In this document: positions 47,795 to 60,384 of the stretch, piece after piece
How positions within the stretch are numbered: the first letter of the stretch is position 1
How the letters are laid out: every line of letters starts with the position of its first letter
Source: Wolfiporia cocos
Lineage: Eukaryota; Basidiomycota; Agaricomycetes; Polyporales; Phaeolaceae
NCBI GenBank assembly: GCA_029448655.1
Contig: JACCLO010000014.1
Span: 930,001 to 994,000, forward strand
Length of the DNA stretch: 64,000 bases
Direction of reading: 5' to 3'
Notes under the pieces: generated by a model
Told to the model about the DNA's origin: nothing
The model's input: the letters and a program-made list of their open reading frames with translations, nothing else
The model's database searches: none
Program-made: the position numbers and the translations under genes

Positions 47795-50784
47795 ATGCCG
47801 CAACAAAGGATACACACAACCGCCGCTGCCTCCGCAGATACTGCGCCCGTGCACGGCGGCGCGCCGACGGAGGCAGAGCTCGACGCGGCGACACGCGCCG
47901 TGCTCGCCCTGAGCGAGCCCGTGTCCGCGAGTCCTCGACGCACCCCTCGCAGGTCGCCGAAGAAGGCGACGTACGCAGAACCTGTAACGGACGAGGAAGT
48001 TGCAGACAGGAGCCCTACCAGGAAATCCAAGCGCAAGAAGAAAGGGACAGACGCAACCCAGGACGCGGGATACTCGAGCCCGCTTACAGAGCCTGAGGAG
48101 GACGCACAGCCAAAGAAGCGCCAGCGGAGGCGAAAGGATACCGCACCTGTCGTGTACGACATTCCCCCCGTAGAGCGCAAGCAGACGAACTTCACTGGTG
48201 AGCCCCTCCACCTCGCCCCTTCCTTCCTCCTCTATTCCATCCGCTGAGCAGTGGACAGGCCGCCTGGGCTACGCGTGCCTAAACACGATCCTGCGCGCGC
48301 GCAAGCCCGAGCCCGTGTTTTGTTCGCGCACATGCCGCCTCGATACGATTAAAAAGAACGGGATCGAGTTCGCGAAGGAGCTCGGGCGGCGGAACGTCCA
48401 GGACTTGCTCGAGGTCATACAGGTATGTGTCTTGTGCTCGTGCTGCCAGGGGCGTGTCTGTGCGCCACTAGCTCTGCGTGCTCGAGTGCTGAGTATGATT
48501 CATGTCGCCTCCATTCATCTCAATTGCGCACGGGCTGTCTGTCGTCTTGGAAGCACCGGTGCTAACGATGTCTGAAACCACAGTGGAACGAGGACAACCA
48601 GATCCGCTTCTTCCGCGTCTCGAGCGAGATGTTTCCGTTTGCGTCGCATAAGGTGCACGGGTACGACCTCAATTATTGCAAGGGCGAGCTCAAGGTGCGT
48701 TCGCTTCCGCTCCTGCATCACGTTGCTCATATGGTTACGATAAACGTTCACATGCAACCATACGGCATCTGTACAAACCCATGTCTTCTGATAATCTTCC
48801 GGACTGAATGAACATGTCCGAACGTGTGCGCTAGGCGGCAGGGGACCTTGCGCGCAAGTATGGACACAGGCTCACGACACACCCGGGGCAGGTACGCCCG
48901 CGCTCGCCCGCCTCGTATCGCGTCGCTGAGCTGGTTCCGCTGCACCATCCTGCGAAAATGCACAGTTCACCCAGCTCGCATCCCCCCGCGACGAGGTCGT
49001 AGATGCGAGCGTGCGCGAGCTTGAGTGTGCGTCTGCCTCCCACCCGGGGCCCATCCACGCGAAATCGCCGCTGACGGCCGGGTCCGCAGACCACTGCCAG
49101 ATGATGCGCCACATGGAGCTTGACCGCGACAGCGTGATCATCATCCACATGGGCGTGCGTTCCATATTTCTCTGTCTCGCTCTCACCGGGTATGCTCGCG
49201 TACGTCGCTCATGGCTCCTTGCAGGGCGTGTACGGCGACAAGGAGGGGGCGCTCGCGCGCTTCCGCGAGAACTACCGCACGCGCCTCACGGACGAGATGA
49301 AGGCGCGGCTCGTGCTCGAGAACGACGAGGTGCGCCGTGCGGCCGTTTGCTCGAGTCGGCTGACCTCATTGAGTTCGTACATAAACTTGGGTGATGGCTT
49401 GACCTTCTGCGAACTGGGGCGTGTGGCGCGCGGTACTCGCGTGTGGCACACGGACTGTGGCACTGTGGCGCATCGTCGTGTGCACTGCAGATGTGCTACA
49501 GCCCAGACGACCTCCTCCCCGTATGCGACGAGCTTGGGATCCCGATGGTGGTGCGTGCCCAATATCCAATCTCCGCTGACGGACGGGAGCGATTTCACCC
49601 TCACAACCCCACCCCAGCTTGACTACCACCACAACTGGATCAACGTGCGTCCCTCTCCACTCTGCCGCGAGCGCGCCACTCATGCCAGCCGTGCTCCCCA
49701 TGCCTACAGCCGTCGGTACACCCCGTCGCGGACCTGCTCCCGCGGGTTGCGGCGACGTGGGCGCGCAAGGGAATACGCCAGAAGCAGCACCTGAGCGAGC
49801 CGCGCCCGGGCGCGGAGACGGTCATGGAGAAGCGCGCGCACGCAGACCGCTGTGTCGCGCTGCCGCCCGAGCTCACGGGCGGCGACGTCGACCTGATGAT
49901 CGAGGTGCGCCGGTCCTCCCCCGCCGCCCCTTCCTTCTCGGTTGTTCGTGCTGCGATGTACTGATGGCGTGGGCTGGGCCGCCACAGGCGAAGGACAAGG
50001 AGCAGGCGGTGTTCCACCTGTATCGGATCTACGGCCTCGCACCTGTGGTGCACGAGAATCTGCGCCCCGAGAAGCCGCCGAAGCCGTTCGTGAGGAGCAA
50101 GTCGCGTCAGGCTGCGTTGGACGCGGAGGGTTTGGGTGCGGAGGAGGGCGACGGGGAAGATGCCGGCGAGGAGGTCGGCGGGGACGCCGGCACGGACGAG
50201 GGTGGCGTCAGAACCAGAGCGAGGGCAACCAGGAGCGGCAAGGCGAAGGGGGCGAAGGGTACGTATATATGTCTTGGGACGGAGTGGGGTGCCGGAGCTG
50301 AATTCGAGTAGGCAAGGACGAGGATGGCGACGTGGGCATGAATGGCGGGGGCGGGATGGTTGAAGGCGAAGCGGATGGCGCACCCCAGACGCCGCGCGCG
50401 AAGCGCACGAAGCGGCGCACGGCGACGAGCGCTGCCGCCGAGCCAGACACACCCGGCGTGTCCGGCTTGGACGCATCGCAGACCCCCGCGAAGGATCGGA
50501 GGACACGCAAAGCGGGTGCGGATACCGATACCCTCGATTCTCCGATGTCCATTCCAGGATCCGCCGCGAAGCCCCGGCTAGGGTCGCCGACAAAGCGCAC
50601 GCGCACCAAGGCGCGCGTGCTGGCGAATCAGGAGCAGGACCTCGAGCCTGTTGACGGTGCAAGCGGCGCTGTGGTCGAGGCGGAGGAGCATCCAGAGGCG
50701 GCGGAGGAGAAGGAGGCGGAGACGGTGGTACAGGAGGCGCAGCAGTGCAAGGGCGAGGCAGCTTGCGCCGTGCGCGGCAGTTGA
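47795..50784 (+). CDS. UVE1: UV-damage endonuclease (UVDE/Uve1)
   Basis: Uve1 nicks DNA 5' to UV photoproducts and other lesions in an excision pathway independent of photolyase and NER. The start is ATG 47795 (MPQQRIHTTAAASADTAPVH), opening a disordered Lys/Arg/Pro-rich region that could carry nuclear targeting. The TIM-barrel part begins TGRLGYACLNTILRA, then FCSRTCRLDTIKKNG, NVQDLLEVIQWNEDNQIRFF, RVSSEMFPFASHK, HRLTTHPGQFTQLASP (metal-site His), SVIIIHMGGVYGDKEGAL, RLVLENDEMCYSPDDLLPVC, GIPMVFDYHHNWIN, GIRQKQHLSEPRPGAETV, KRAHADRCVALP and DVDLMIEAKDKEQAVFHLYR. At least seven introns must be removed. A long acidic/Ala-Gly-rich C-terminal tail, interrupted by one more intron at about 50261-50311, runs to TGA 50782-50784. 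Confidence 0.9.
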
Positions 50785-51070
50785 AGGAATAAGCTGGGTC
50801 GATAGTACAATAAATCGAGAAACGGATTGGCACTATTATAGCTGGGTCGATGTAGCATTAGGTGATTGGTTTCTTGCATGATGTAGCGTAATCGTTGTGT
50901 AGACAGAGCTCGAAGTCGATCTCGTGCGCGATGTTTTCCATGACTCTTTGCCATTTGGTGAGTACAGAAAACATAGTTACAAATACATGGTGAAAATTAA
51001 TCAGAGCAAACACAAAGCAAGACAGGGTAGAACCTCGCACAAGGACGCGACAGCCCAGAGAACGAGCGGT

Positions 51071-54000
51071 CTATGATGCCTCCGGGCTCAGGCGCACGAG
51101 CTTCTCCGCGGTTATCTCCTCGACGACAAAGTCCGCGGTGGTGACGACCATTAAGCTCGCCTCGACCACGTTCACCTTCGCACGCTCGCCCTTGTGCTGC
51201 CCGTGCAAAATCATTACGTTCTCGTCTTTGTCTGACGGATGAACAGGTCGAAGTAACTCGACGGGGACGGTGAGCACGTCCTGATCAGCGACAAGCGGCT
51301 CGCGGAAGCGCACGCGAGCCATCGCCGCAAAGGTCTCGTTGTGTGTGTCGAATACGGACAGCACAACCCCGTCCTTGCCCTCGTAGTCGCCGTTGTGCCA
51401 CCCGTTCGCTCCGAATGACTCGCGCACTTCGACAACCATACCCTTTTTGGTGACGAAGTCGGGATCTAGCAGCCAACGTGCGGGAAGTTCTGTAATGGAA
51501 AGCTCAGCAAACGGACAAGATCTGTTTAACGGCCCAGCGAAGCTCACCAAATTCGCCTTCCTGATTACTGAACGTGTCTGGGCCGGTGATCCCGGGTGTG
51601 GCGGCTGTATTGCGTGAGAGATCAACGGCTGGCGTCCTGAAGTCGCCATAGCTTTCCCACACTCCAGGCGTGGGTGCTGCGAATGCTCCCGGTGTGGGTC
51701 CATCAAACGCAGGGGTTGGGGCCACGGCGGGCGTCTGAGCATTGGCGGGTGGCTCACCCTGGTGATGCCAATTAATCATTTCCATACAACATGAAAAAGA
51801 TACATACCCAGCCCGAATCACCCCAACCACTACTACTGCCCGCTGGACGTTGCGGGGAGCCCCAGCCAGCAGCGGCACTGCTGCCGCCAGGTTTTGGTGA
51901 AGCACCGCCCCATGCTGGTCTTCCAGGAGTTGCACCACCCCATGTCGGCCGCGCAGGAGTTGCATTGCCCGCATTGACATACGGGTTGGGCGTGCGTGAG
52001 TTGGCACTCCAGGCAGGTGTCCGCCCACCATCCGCTGCATATGGATTGGGCGTACGCGAGGATACATTCCACGCGGGAGTCTTGTTACTGTCATAGGGGT
52101 TTGGTGTCCGCGCAGTAGCGTTCCAAGCGGGCGTACGGCTATCATTGGCGTAGGGGTTGGGTGTTCGGCCCACGCCCCAACCTGGCGTCCGACCACCTTG
52201 CTGTGCGTATGGGTTTGGCGTACGGCCATTCTGGTTGACCGGTCCTCGTGGAGGACCCATAAAGCCGCCTTCTAGTGGGGCCAACGTTCCATCCGGACTG
52301 AGAAATCATGAGCTAAGCCGTGAGCGTATAACAACGATGCACCTACTTCCGACGCTTCAGCTTCGCTTTATCGATCGTAATGACCTTGTTTCCAGTGATA
52401 AGTTCGACTCGAGCGACAGGACCATTGGTGTCTTTGATGGTACCGACGTAGCCCTTACTGGGGCCTTTGATGACCATGACCGTTACACCAATCAGGCGAT
52501 CGCGGGGACCACGGCCGAGGTTGCCAGAACCGACCATGCCACCCATTGCGCCCCCGCTGAGCGCAGGGTTCATCTTCGACAGATCTGCTGAGCCTAGCTT
52601 CATGACGCTACCTTTCGGTGCCAGCGATACCAGTGAACGAGCACGAGTGACAAAGACGCCTCCATTCTCGTTATAGTCACGGTTATGAAGGAAGGCAAAG
52701 AAGGATTGATGCGTATGTAGCACGCGCCCTTTGCGTCCCTGCACATTTGTGAGAACTTTACGCTCGGCATGTCTCGCCTACTTACCTCACCGTCGATCTC
52801 CTTGACATTGTCATTGACGCGCAGTTCATGGCCTTCAGAATCCGTTGCGATGGCTCTATTTGAGTCTCTTCGCATCGAAATCTGATGTGGTTGAACCAGT
52901 CGGACCTGTCCATTCTGATCCAATACACGGAACGAGTCCCTCTCGGTTTTGAATATAACACCGACAGTTTGCAAACTGCAAAGGGATGAGATTACTTAGC
53001 TCGCCAAAGCGTTGTGCACGTACTCCAATTGCACTAGATCATGTAGCTCATAGTTGCCAACGACATTGGTACCAGTGCCGACTTCCGCTGCTTCTCGCAG
53101 GTCTTTTGAGAAAACAGAGATCTGGAAAGATAGTTACGTTACGATTTCAGGATACGAGGGGGTACGCACCTCCTGCATGGACATATCGGACAAGAACGTG
53201 ACGACATTGTCCTCAACGGAGACAACTAGACCCGTCTCATCGGCATTCTGTCCGGTCATAACCTTCACATGGTCACCAGGCTTGAAACGCTTTCGTACAC
53301 TCCTAGCCGGCAATTGGATTCGCTGCCCGTCGACATCCACCTGGATTGGTTGGATCGTGACGATGTCCTGTTCAATAGAGTGGACTGTTCCTTTGACACC
53401 AGCCTGCTCTCCCTCGAAAACCTCAACGTGATCGCCAGGCTGAAGGACCGATATAGCTGCCTTCCGAGAGGCTTCAGCAATGATGGACAGGTCCACATTT
53501 GACTCGTTCTCTGTGCCATCTTGTCCGCGCGTGAAGCGAGTAATTTCATCAAGCGTGGGGTTTACGCTGTCTAGCTGCAGCGCAGTAAGACGGAAATCCT
53601 TCTCAATGAAACCATCCTTATATGTGTCGTTCTGGAACACGTAGACTTGGTTGCGCTTTGACACCGCCTTCCGTCCGTACACTTTGACGACCTCCTCGTA
53701 GTTGAAGAAGCGTTGCGGCGGCCGCATACTGAAGGATGCCAACCCAACCGCGCCTTTCTTGCGCTTCTTGCCCAGCGCGTCGAGTGCGCCGTCATCCTTC
53801 GGGTTCAAGTCGATGCGGGGTATAAACTTGAGCCCGACTTCCTCTCCATTCTCCGTGATATCCATCACTTGCGCGAGGTCGCCCTGGTACTTGCCTCTTC
53901 GGATGCGCACCCAGCTTCCAGGAGTGACCGTCAAGTCCTGTTTCTTGATTTGCAGCAGACTTGCCATTTCTTCAATCGGTACGAGGACGATCCCGCGACT

Positions 54001-54904
54001 AGGGTAGATACCGACCAGTCCATGGCACGCGTCGCTAACCTGCTTCGCGCTCCGTGCCTCCACGTAAATCATACCTGGTAGAGAATCGCGCTGGAACGCC
54101 GATAATATCTGCAGCGGGCGATTTGAGAACTCGAGATCGATGGCCTTGCGCATCAAGCTGAACACAAGGTCACGCTCTTTCCCTGGCTACGAAGAGCTTT
54201 AGCAGTTGCATACACTCATAATATGTCCACTTACTCGCACGCGGACCTGCCACAGGTTCGCATCATGAACGGATGGCATGAGCAGTCGCTGCGGGATATC
54301 GCTCATGTCGCCTGAATACCGCACGGCCGTCCTTCTATAGCGCTGACTGACGTCCTCCGCGATTTTAGCCAAGTCCTGGTCGTCGAGTTCGCGCTCTCGT
54401 CTATCGAAGCGCGCATGGTCCGCGGCTCGCCGGACCAGGTCTTCATCATCGCCTTCGCCTTCACCGCCCACGACAAACTCATCTACCAAGTCGAATTAGC
54501 GGCCGTTCCCTCTGGGATTCATTTATGACGTACCACGAGCATACTCGTCGTCCTCTTCCTCGTCTTCTTCGTCTTCATCGACTTCGGCTTCGACATCCAG
54601 GAAACGGTTCACAGCAGGACGCTTGGTCCTCTGCGGAGTATTCAATGAATGAGCGCGACAAGCATGCGCACGCTGAGCACACCTTCTGCCGTTTCTTTCC
54701 TCTTTCAGCACCAAGGTCTTCTTCCTCATCATCATCTTCCTCCTCGTCCTCTTCCTCTTCCTCCTCTTCCTCCTCTCCCTCATCATCGTACTGCTTGCGA
54801 GAGCTCTTACTCGGCTGCTCTTCCTGCTCCTCGTCCTGTTCTACTTCCTCGTTCTCTTGAGTCGCATCATTGTCAAAAATATGGTCTTCTTCGATGTCAG
54901 ACAT
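51071..54904 (-). CDS. SPT5: Transcription elongation factor Spt5 (DSIF subunit)
   Basis: Spt5 pairs with Spt4, clamps RNA polymerase and recruits processing factors. The start is ATG 54904 (MSDIEEDHIFDNDATQENEE); the N-terminus is a very acidic Glu/Asp tract written as a CT-rich run on the plus strand (54710-54785). Then come the NGN domain (ERDLVFSLMRKAIDLEFSNR, GIYPSRGIVLVPIEEMASLL), KOW modules (TPGSWVRIRRGKYQGDLAQV, QPGDHVEVFEGEQAGVKGTV, KPGDHVKVMTGQNADETGLV, VMVIKGPSKGYVGTIKDTNG) and the C-terminal repeat region near 52230-51930 with alternating RTPNPY and TPAWN units. The protein continues with PTPG repeats and a C-terminal KOW-like module (FVTKKGMVVEVRESFG, VMILHGQHKGERAKVNVVEA), stop 51071-51073. 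Ascomycete yeast Spt5 ends at the repeats, whereas animal Spt5 has KOW domains after them, so the layout here is animal-like. Confidence 0.93.
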
Positions 54905-56124
54905 TAAAATTGGTGGTGATTGAAGGAGACCGCAGTGTAGAAAGAGTTCAGGGCGTGCTCGAGCTGTAGCGGCCTCGCGATACCATAAAGAGAGCATCAC
55001 GTGGCTCTGCCACTTGCTGGGCGCTACAGGAGACGCGCGCTCGACCGAGGTACGCGGGAAGCGCCGTCTGCGCCGGATGGATGTAACAGAAAACAGCAAA
55101 ATGTCAAGACGCGTCAAATGATTACACTACACTGTCATAGTGTCCATAACCCGCGCAATACACCGACGTCCTCAGAAGTTGACCCTTCTTCACACCGCAC
55201 CGCGACCCAAAAGGCGCTATCACATCAGATGCGTCCCCACCTCGCGCGCCGAGATGCGCCCGGTGGCATGTGCGCCACTCCGGTTGCAATGGAGGCCGCG
55301 CGCACCCGGCGATCGGAGTGGAATGTGCACGCAACGTCTGTCCTGGCAGGCCGTCGCCGACCAACGCATCCGTTGGACGGCGCAGGATGGCCCAACGTTG
55401 CATGGGCGATTGCCGAGCAGGCGCAGGCGCAGGCGCCGCCAGCCGCGAACGACCCCAAGTGCGATTGGGTATCCGAAGCGGATAGCCCTGAGCGCGCACC
55501 ACCAAACAGTACGGTGCGCAGGCGGTACATGTTGGAGCTTCTGTAGAGCCTTTGCGCTTTCAGCAGGCCTTGACCGGTCCAAGTTCAATCCTCTGTCGCC
55601 AATCAGACTGAGATTGTAGCACATAACCAGCTCGAGAACGGCCCAAGTCCAACCGGGTGCATAGGATAGCGTGGAATCCAGACCAACGGTGGGCAACGCT
55701 TCGAGGCTGACGGGTGGAACTACAGGGGCAAGCGGTAGTGGAAGAACCACAGATCACGCCGAATGGCCCAGCGCTCAGCTTCCCCGGTTTAGCAGCAACG
55801 GACGGTCCTTCAAGCGGCGGCATCAGACCAAGGCGAGCGCGAAAGATGCAGGCCAGAGTGAACGAAGGCGGAGAAGGGGACGACGACCAAGCGCCGCGAA
55901 ATGCGCAGCACTCGTGCGATAACTCCAAGTCCGAGAGCACAGTGGCGAGCGAGGGCCGTCGAGATACAGGATGTACCAACAAGAGACGGGCCGACGGGCG
56001 TAAGTGGCTGACGTGTGCTTGCTCATATGCTGCTGCAAACATCTTCCATGACACAGATATACCATGGAGCAAGTCCGGCGATGTCACGGTGCAGCGCATG
56101 ATGCATGCATCGATGCGAGCTTCG
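54905..56124. other. GC-rich intergenic region upstream of SPT5
   Basis: About 1.2 kb. Long GC-rich open frames exist on both strands (for example plus 55714-56142 and minus 55560-56294), but they overlap each other, lack domains, and look like by-products of base composition. The first ~200 bp should hold the SPT5 promoter. Confidence 0.35.
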
Positions 56125-57740
56125 CACGTCGCGCCGTCATGATCGCATTGCACTATCTTCTCCCGGACGCCCCAAACCGGAAACGTCCATCCACAGAGTG
56201 AAGATAAGAAGGCTGACATTGCTTCCCCAACCACTAGGCGTACCTGTATTCCTTTGATCTCCAGCCATGCTTCTACAAGCGCTGGTACTGCCACAAGCGT
56301 ATACCAGACGGCCGCCCTTCATGCAGTCTGCGGTGCAGGATTAGTCGGATCGACGGTGTTGTTGTATATTCGCTCTGCATGCCTGTATGCTGAGGGAGTA
56401 GATGTGCGCGCGCGGACGCTGCAGCGCCCGTGTGGTCCATTGCCGCGAGGTCTGCGCGGCTGTGCGACGGATCCTAATTCCGAGAATAGCGTAAAGTCGT
56501 AGGAGAGGCCCTGTGGCCACTGCGATTGTCTGCGAGTTGCCTTCGCGTGTCGGGATGGAAAACTCGAAAGTACGCCTACGTTCATCGGCGCATTTGCGCA
56601 GTCGAGGCCTGGGGAGGGAACATACCGCTGTGATTATCAACAGCGATAGGTCATGTCGTCTGGCGCTCATGCACCGCTCCTGTCGAAGACGAACTTGCAA
56701 GAGACTGTATCTGCTCTCAGGAAGGACGTCTGCCCTCACCTCAACGAGCTGCTCTCCAACCAGGACTATGAGAAGCTATGTCATATCGACTTTGTGATCT
56801 AGACGAGTCCAAATGAAGTCATACCGGATGCGGCTCGGTGGAGATCCCTGCTCGAGGCGGAGATGCCGAAATTATATGAGCGAAGAGTCTTGCGGTGAGT
56901 GGGTACCTTCAATGAATGTGCTATATCCTCATGCCCGCCATTCTGCAGGACACGCGTGGATGTTTTCTTGAGTCTCCAGAGTGAAGACTCTCTTTGAGCT
57001 CGTACTGGCGCTCCCTTCGCATCCCCGGTCTTGTGCATGCGGGTGAGCCCCAATCACATGGCTCCCTCCTTGGCCTCAAAGCTCGCACCCAGCACCCTAT
57101 ATCAGATTCAACATGCATCATTCCCATTTCTACATGCCAGTAACCCTTCTCCGGCTATCGAATCAACAAAGCCTCTCTGCACTTTGGTCCACCATACTTT
57201 CACGCTACCGTACACTCTACCGCGGAGCGCTCCAACGCTTGATTTACTCACCTCGCGGTGTGTGCGCTGCACCAACTGCAGCACTACTCGGTCGCACATA
57301 TGGACATACAAATCAGGTATTGCGCTTCAGACGTACTGGATGCCAACTCGAGTTCACGAAAGCGATGTGTCAGTATACCGACCATCTGTATTGCGCTCTG
57401 GGGTCGACAGCGTGGTGGACAATAGATGATGAGCAAGACAAGGGGTCCTATGCACACCTTGACGGCACCTTGACGACAACGACGATCGACATAGTTGGAT
57501 ATCAACATTGCGCTCTCACGTCATCCGGCCATATATGTCCGTGCAGCGCACGATGCCTCCCTCACCTCTGCCGGTCGACAATCCGCCACGCAACTGACCA
57601 ACCCGATCATTGGCATCCGAGCCGCCTAACACTCCCCACCTTCGCTTCCCTCCGCGCGATGTCTCGGGAGCTCTATCGCGTCAGCGATAAGCAGGCCGCC
57701 ACTCTACGGCTCGTACGATGACAAAGGAATGTCGCACGTG
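56125..57740 (+). repeat. Segmental duplication, copy B (deleted F-box locus)
   Basis: Diverged, same-orientation copy of 2945-6290. The upstream flank matches from about 56125 (GCATTGCAC... and GGAAACGTCC versus GCATCGCAC... and GCGAACGTCC). The downstream flank matches through CTCGAGTTCACGAAAGCGAT at 57346 to the GGCTCGTACG string (6270 and 57709). The stretch equivalent to about 3535-5300 of copy A is missing. Confidence 0.68.
56690..56897 (+). pseudogene. Truncated F-box paralogue (exon remnant)
   Basis: The sequence aligns with the last large exon of the F-box gene (5298-5510): NLQETVSALRKDVCPHLNEL and NQDYEKLCHIDFV align with NLQRTVSALKGDVCHQLDEL and DKDYEKLRHVNFV. A TGG-equivalent codon has become TAG (56800-56802), a nonsense change after DFVI. 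The final donor GTGAGTGGGTACC is still visible at 56896. The promoter, start, F-box and leucine-rich part are absent. It is therefore dead by deletion and by point mutation. Confidence 0.75.
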
Positions 57741-58735
57741 GTTCCGCGTCTACGTATAAAGGCGGCACGTTCGGCGTATCGCGACTGATTGTGACGAAAG
57801 CCTGTGCTCTAGGTACCTCGCGGTTTCAACAATGAGAGATCAACACGCCCCTACCTGCTCAAAAGCTCAAGACTAGATGCTTATAAGCTATATTTACCAA
57901 CTTGTCCGGTGATAATTAGTGCACGCATCGCTAATTGATTCACCCCCCAACAAGCCATAGCATTGTTCGAAGCAATCGGACTCATTCATGACCATGAGCG
58001 GTACTGCTTCCTATTTGTTGTTACTCATAACGTGCAGAGTTAGCTTCGACAAATGGGTGTTCCAGAGCTTGATGATCTGTCGACCCGCTACGCGGCAGGC
58101 CACTCTCACGCAGGCCTTTCATATTCAACATTCTAACCACCCTATGGGCGGTCTGGCTTCTTTTAGTACCATGTAATGTCTGCTGAAACCAGAGCTGACT
58201 CAGCTCGAGCTCACGATCTGCCCAGGTGTCAATTCGCCGCTCTATCAAGGGTCTATACTACTTCTTGCCTATCGTATTCGCCACCTAACGTTGAGGGTAA
58301 CTTCGATATCTGATAGACCTACATTTGAGTCTATTATCGGAATCTCAATAACATCCGACGAGGTCTCATGAGCAAGTCTTCTTTACCCCACCCGCAGTGC
58401 GCAGTGGCTATGTGTGGCAGCTGCTCTGACAGTGACGAACTTGTTTAGACCTTGGAGCTCATTCGATATCTGATCATGATCTACTCATAGTCTTGCATGC
58501 AGGGTCTAGATGCAGCAATCAATCAGTTCTTGAATCGTGTTCTGCATTTGCTAAGAGCACCAGTGCTACGCCTATGTTCATGCTGGCATTTCATGGGGGC
58601 GGAGCTGTAGGGAGCCGATTCCGCCCTCGTCTTCTTTGCTAATGTTCTGTATTCATTACTCTACTCAGCTGACAGACATGCTTTCATGGAACTAATGGAC
58701 TCAATAAAGGAAGTTCCGTTGCCGAGTTCTATACG
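57741..58735. other. Intergenic region upstream of the oxygenase
   Basis: About 1 kb with no exon chain. A TATAAAGG string at about 57757 is not followed by a recognisable gene. The right end is the promoter of the 2OG oxygenase. Confidence 0.4.
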
Positions 58736-58744
58736 TATAAAAAG
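58736..58744 (+). promoter_or_regulatory. TATA box of the 2OG-oxygenase gene
   Basis: TATAAAAAG at 58736-58744 lies about 77 bp before the ATG at 58821, a normal distance for a fungal TATA-driven gene. TATA promoters in fungi are commoner at inducible genes than at housekeeping ones. Transcription start is not visible. Confidence 0.6.
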
Positions 58745-58820
58745 ACCTCATCAGCATCTACCATTATCAGAGATTCAACGGCCTAACATCCCTGGCACTT
58801 GATCGGTAGCCACTCTCGAA

Positions 58821-60384
58821 ATGCCCGCTCCTACTTTTCCCCCAATCCCTCACTACGTTCCTGCGCCTGTGACCTCGGAATCCCGTGGGTGACAAATCAA
58901 ACATTAGAATACTATATTCTGAAAGTGATGTTGACTTTTCAAGTCGAATATGCCGACTTGGCTGTCATCGACCTTTCGAAGATCATTACCTCAGAGGGCA
59001 GAGCAGAACTTACACAACAGGTTTGTAAAGCCATGAAGGAGCAAGGCTTCTTCTACGTGATCAACCATGGCTACACACAAGCGCAAGTTGGTCATTTACT
59101 AAGAGCTTAGCACCACGCCACTAATTCGCCGGTTTGCAGAATGATCGTATCTTCGATATAGCAGATATTCCGTTCTCTCTTGTATCCGACGAAGAGAAAC
59201 GAGCTTATCTTGGGAATGTCAAGCAAACTGGAACGTATCAGGGATACAAGCTGCGACAATACTGGGTGTGCTTGTTATCTGGTTCCGTCTACTGCTCTAT
59301 AAGCTGATCGGATGCATCACATCGACGCCGGGGTCAGAGATCAGATCGAGCACTACAATAGTACGTTTGGACCATTTTCCCTGCAACAATTAAAGCGCTG
59401 ACTTGTACAGTCAATCGAGACGTCACAAAGAGGCAACACCCAAAAGCTATGCGTCCACTGCTTCCAGAGGTTGAAGCATTTGCCAAGTTCAACCACCACA
59501 ATGTTCTGCATCCTATTCTTCGGTATGTGGAAGTTGACTTATCCACATGTCAACATGAATCGATTGTTGTTTCTCTCAGATTACTCGCACTCGGCATGGA
59601 GCTCCCGGAAGATACTTTTGTCAATCTCCACAACTACTCTGCTGAGGGTGACACGTGGGGTATGGAACTAGTGATCGTATTTCATGCTCTACTGACCTGA
59701 AAACCAGTCAGAATGATGAAATAGTAGGCGGATGTTGCTGCCGCAAAGGCTGTATGAGCGCTGAATTGTTGGTAGCTTCCCTCGCTCGGAAGAAGACGAG
59801 ATCAAAACGAACAATGTATGGCTCAAAGGACATAAGGGTATCTCAGAGCCAAACCTCTATGGAAGCACGCTCATGTAGCTTCCTAGATTATGGCACTGTC
59901 ACTATCCTCTGGAGTCAGCCCGTCGCTGCATTGCAGATAATGTGTGCAGATGGGAAGTGGCGATGGATCAAGCACATCGACAATGCTCTTGTACGCCAAC
60001 CAAAGCCTCAGGTATATGGTGCGCTCACAGTGCGCTTCACAGGTCATTAATGTGGGTGAAGCAATGGAGTTCCTCTCCGGCGGGTTCTATAAGGGCACGA
60101 TTCATCGGGTAGTCCAACCTCCTCAGGATCAACGTGGCTATCCACGCTTGGGCGCCTTCTATTTCGCCATGACAGATGACGATGTCCGCCTTGTTCCTTT
60201 TACCGAGAGCCCAGTGCTGCAAAAACATGGCATTGAGCGACGCTTCGAAGATGCAGATGCACCAACGATGGAGACGTGGCGCAAGAGTAGATCGAGCGCG
60301 TACGGCCAAAGCAAGTTACAGAAAAAGGAGAATGGGATTGAAGAAGAGATCATTAGTGGCATTGTTGTGAAGCATTACAACTAG
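58821..60384 (+). CDS. 2-oxoglutarate/Fe(II)-dependent oxygenase (isopenicillin-N-synthase-like)
   Basis: Soluble non-haem iron oxygenase of the DIOX_N plus 2OG-FeII_Oxy type; substrate unknown. The ATG at 58821 gives MPAPTFPPIPHYVPAP, and removing 58888-58946 (GTGGGT...TTCAAG) continues LEYADLAVIDLSKI, then QGFFYVINHGYTQAQ, the hallmark N-terminal block. Splicing then gives RIFDIADIPFSLVSDEEKRA, MRPLLPEVEAFAKFNHH, LLALGMELPEDTFVNLHNYS, MMKYFPRSEEDEIKTNNVW and LKGHKDYGTVTILWSQPVAA. The Fe ligands are the H and D of HKD, with the distal His in GGFYKGTIHRVVQPP and the 2OG-binding Arg in GYPRLGAFYF. The stop is at 60382-60384. About nine introns are required, all with good borders, so the gene looks intact. 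It converges with the NmrA-like pair. Confidence 0.87.

Noticed and set aside
49640..50833. 397-codon minus-strand open frame
   Set aside because: It is antisense to the UVE1 exons. It is Arg/Pro-rich as expected from GC-rich shadow frames.
54710..54790. CT-rich microsatellite as an independent repeat
   Set aside because: It is the reverse complement of the Glu/Asp-coding tract at the N-terminus of SPT5.
55560..56294. 244-codon minus-strand and 142-codon plus-strand frames
   Set aside because: They overlap each other in GC-rich DNA and show no domain. Part of the region belongs to duplicated block B, whose other copy does not keep the frames open.
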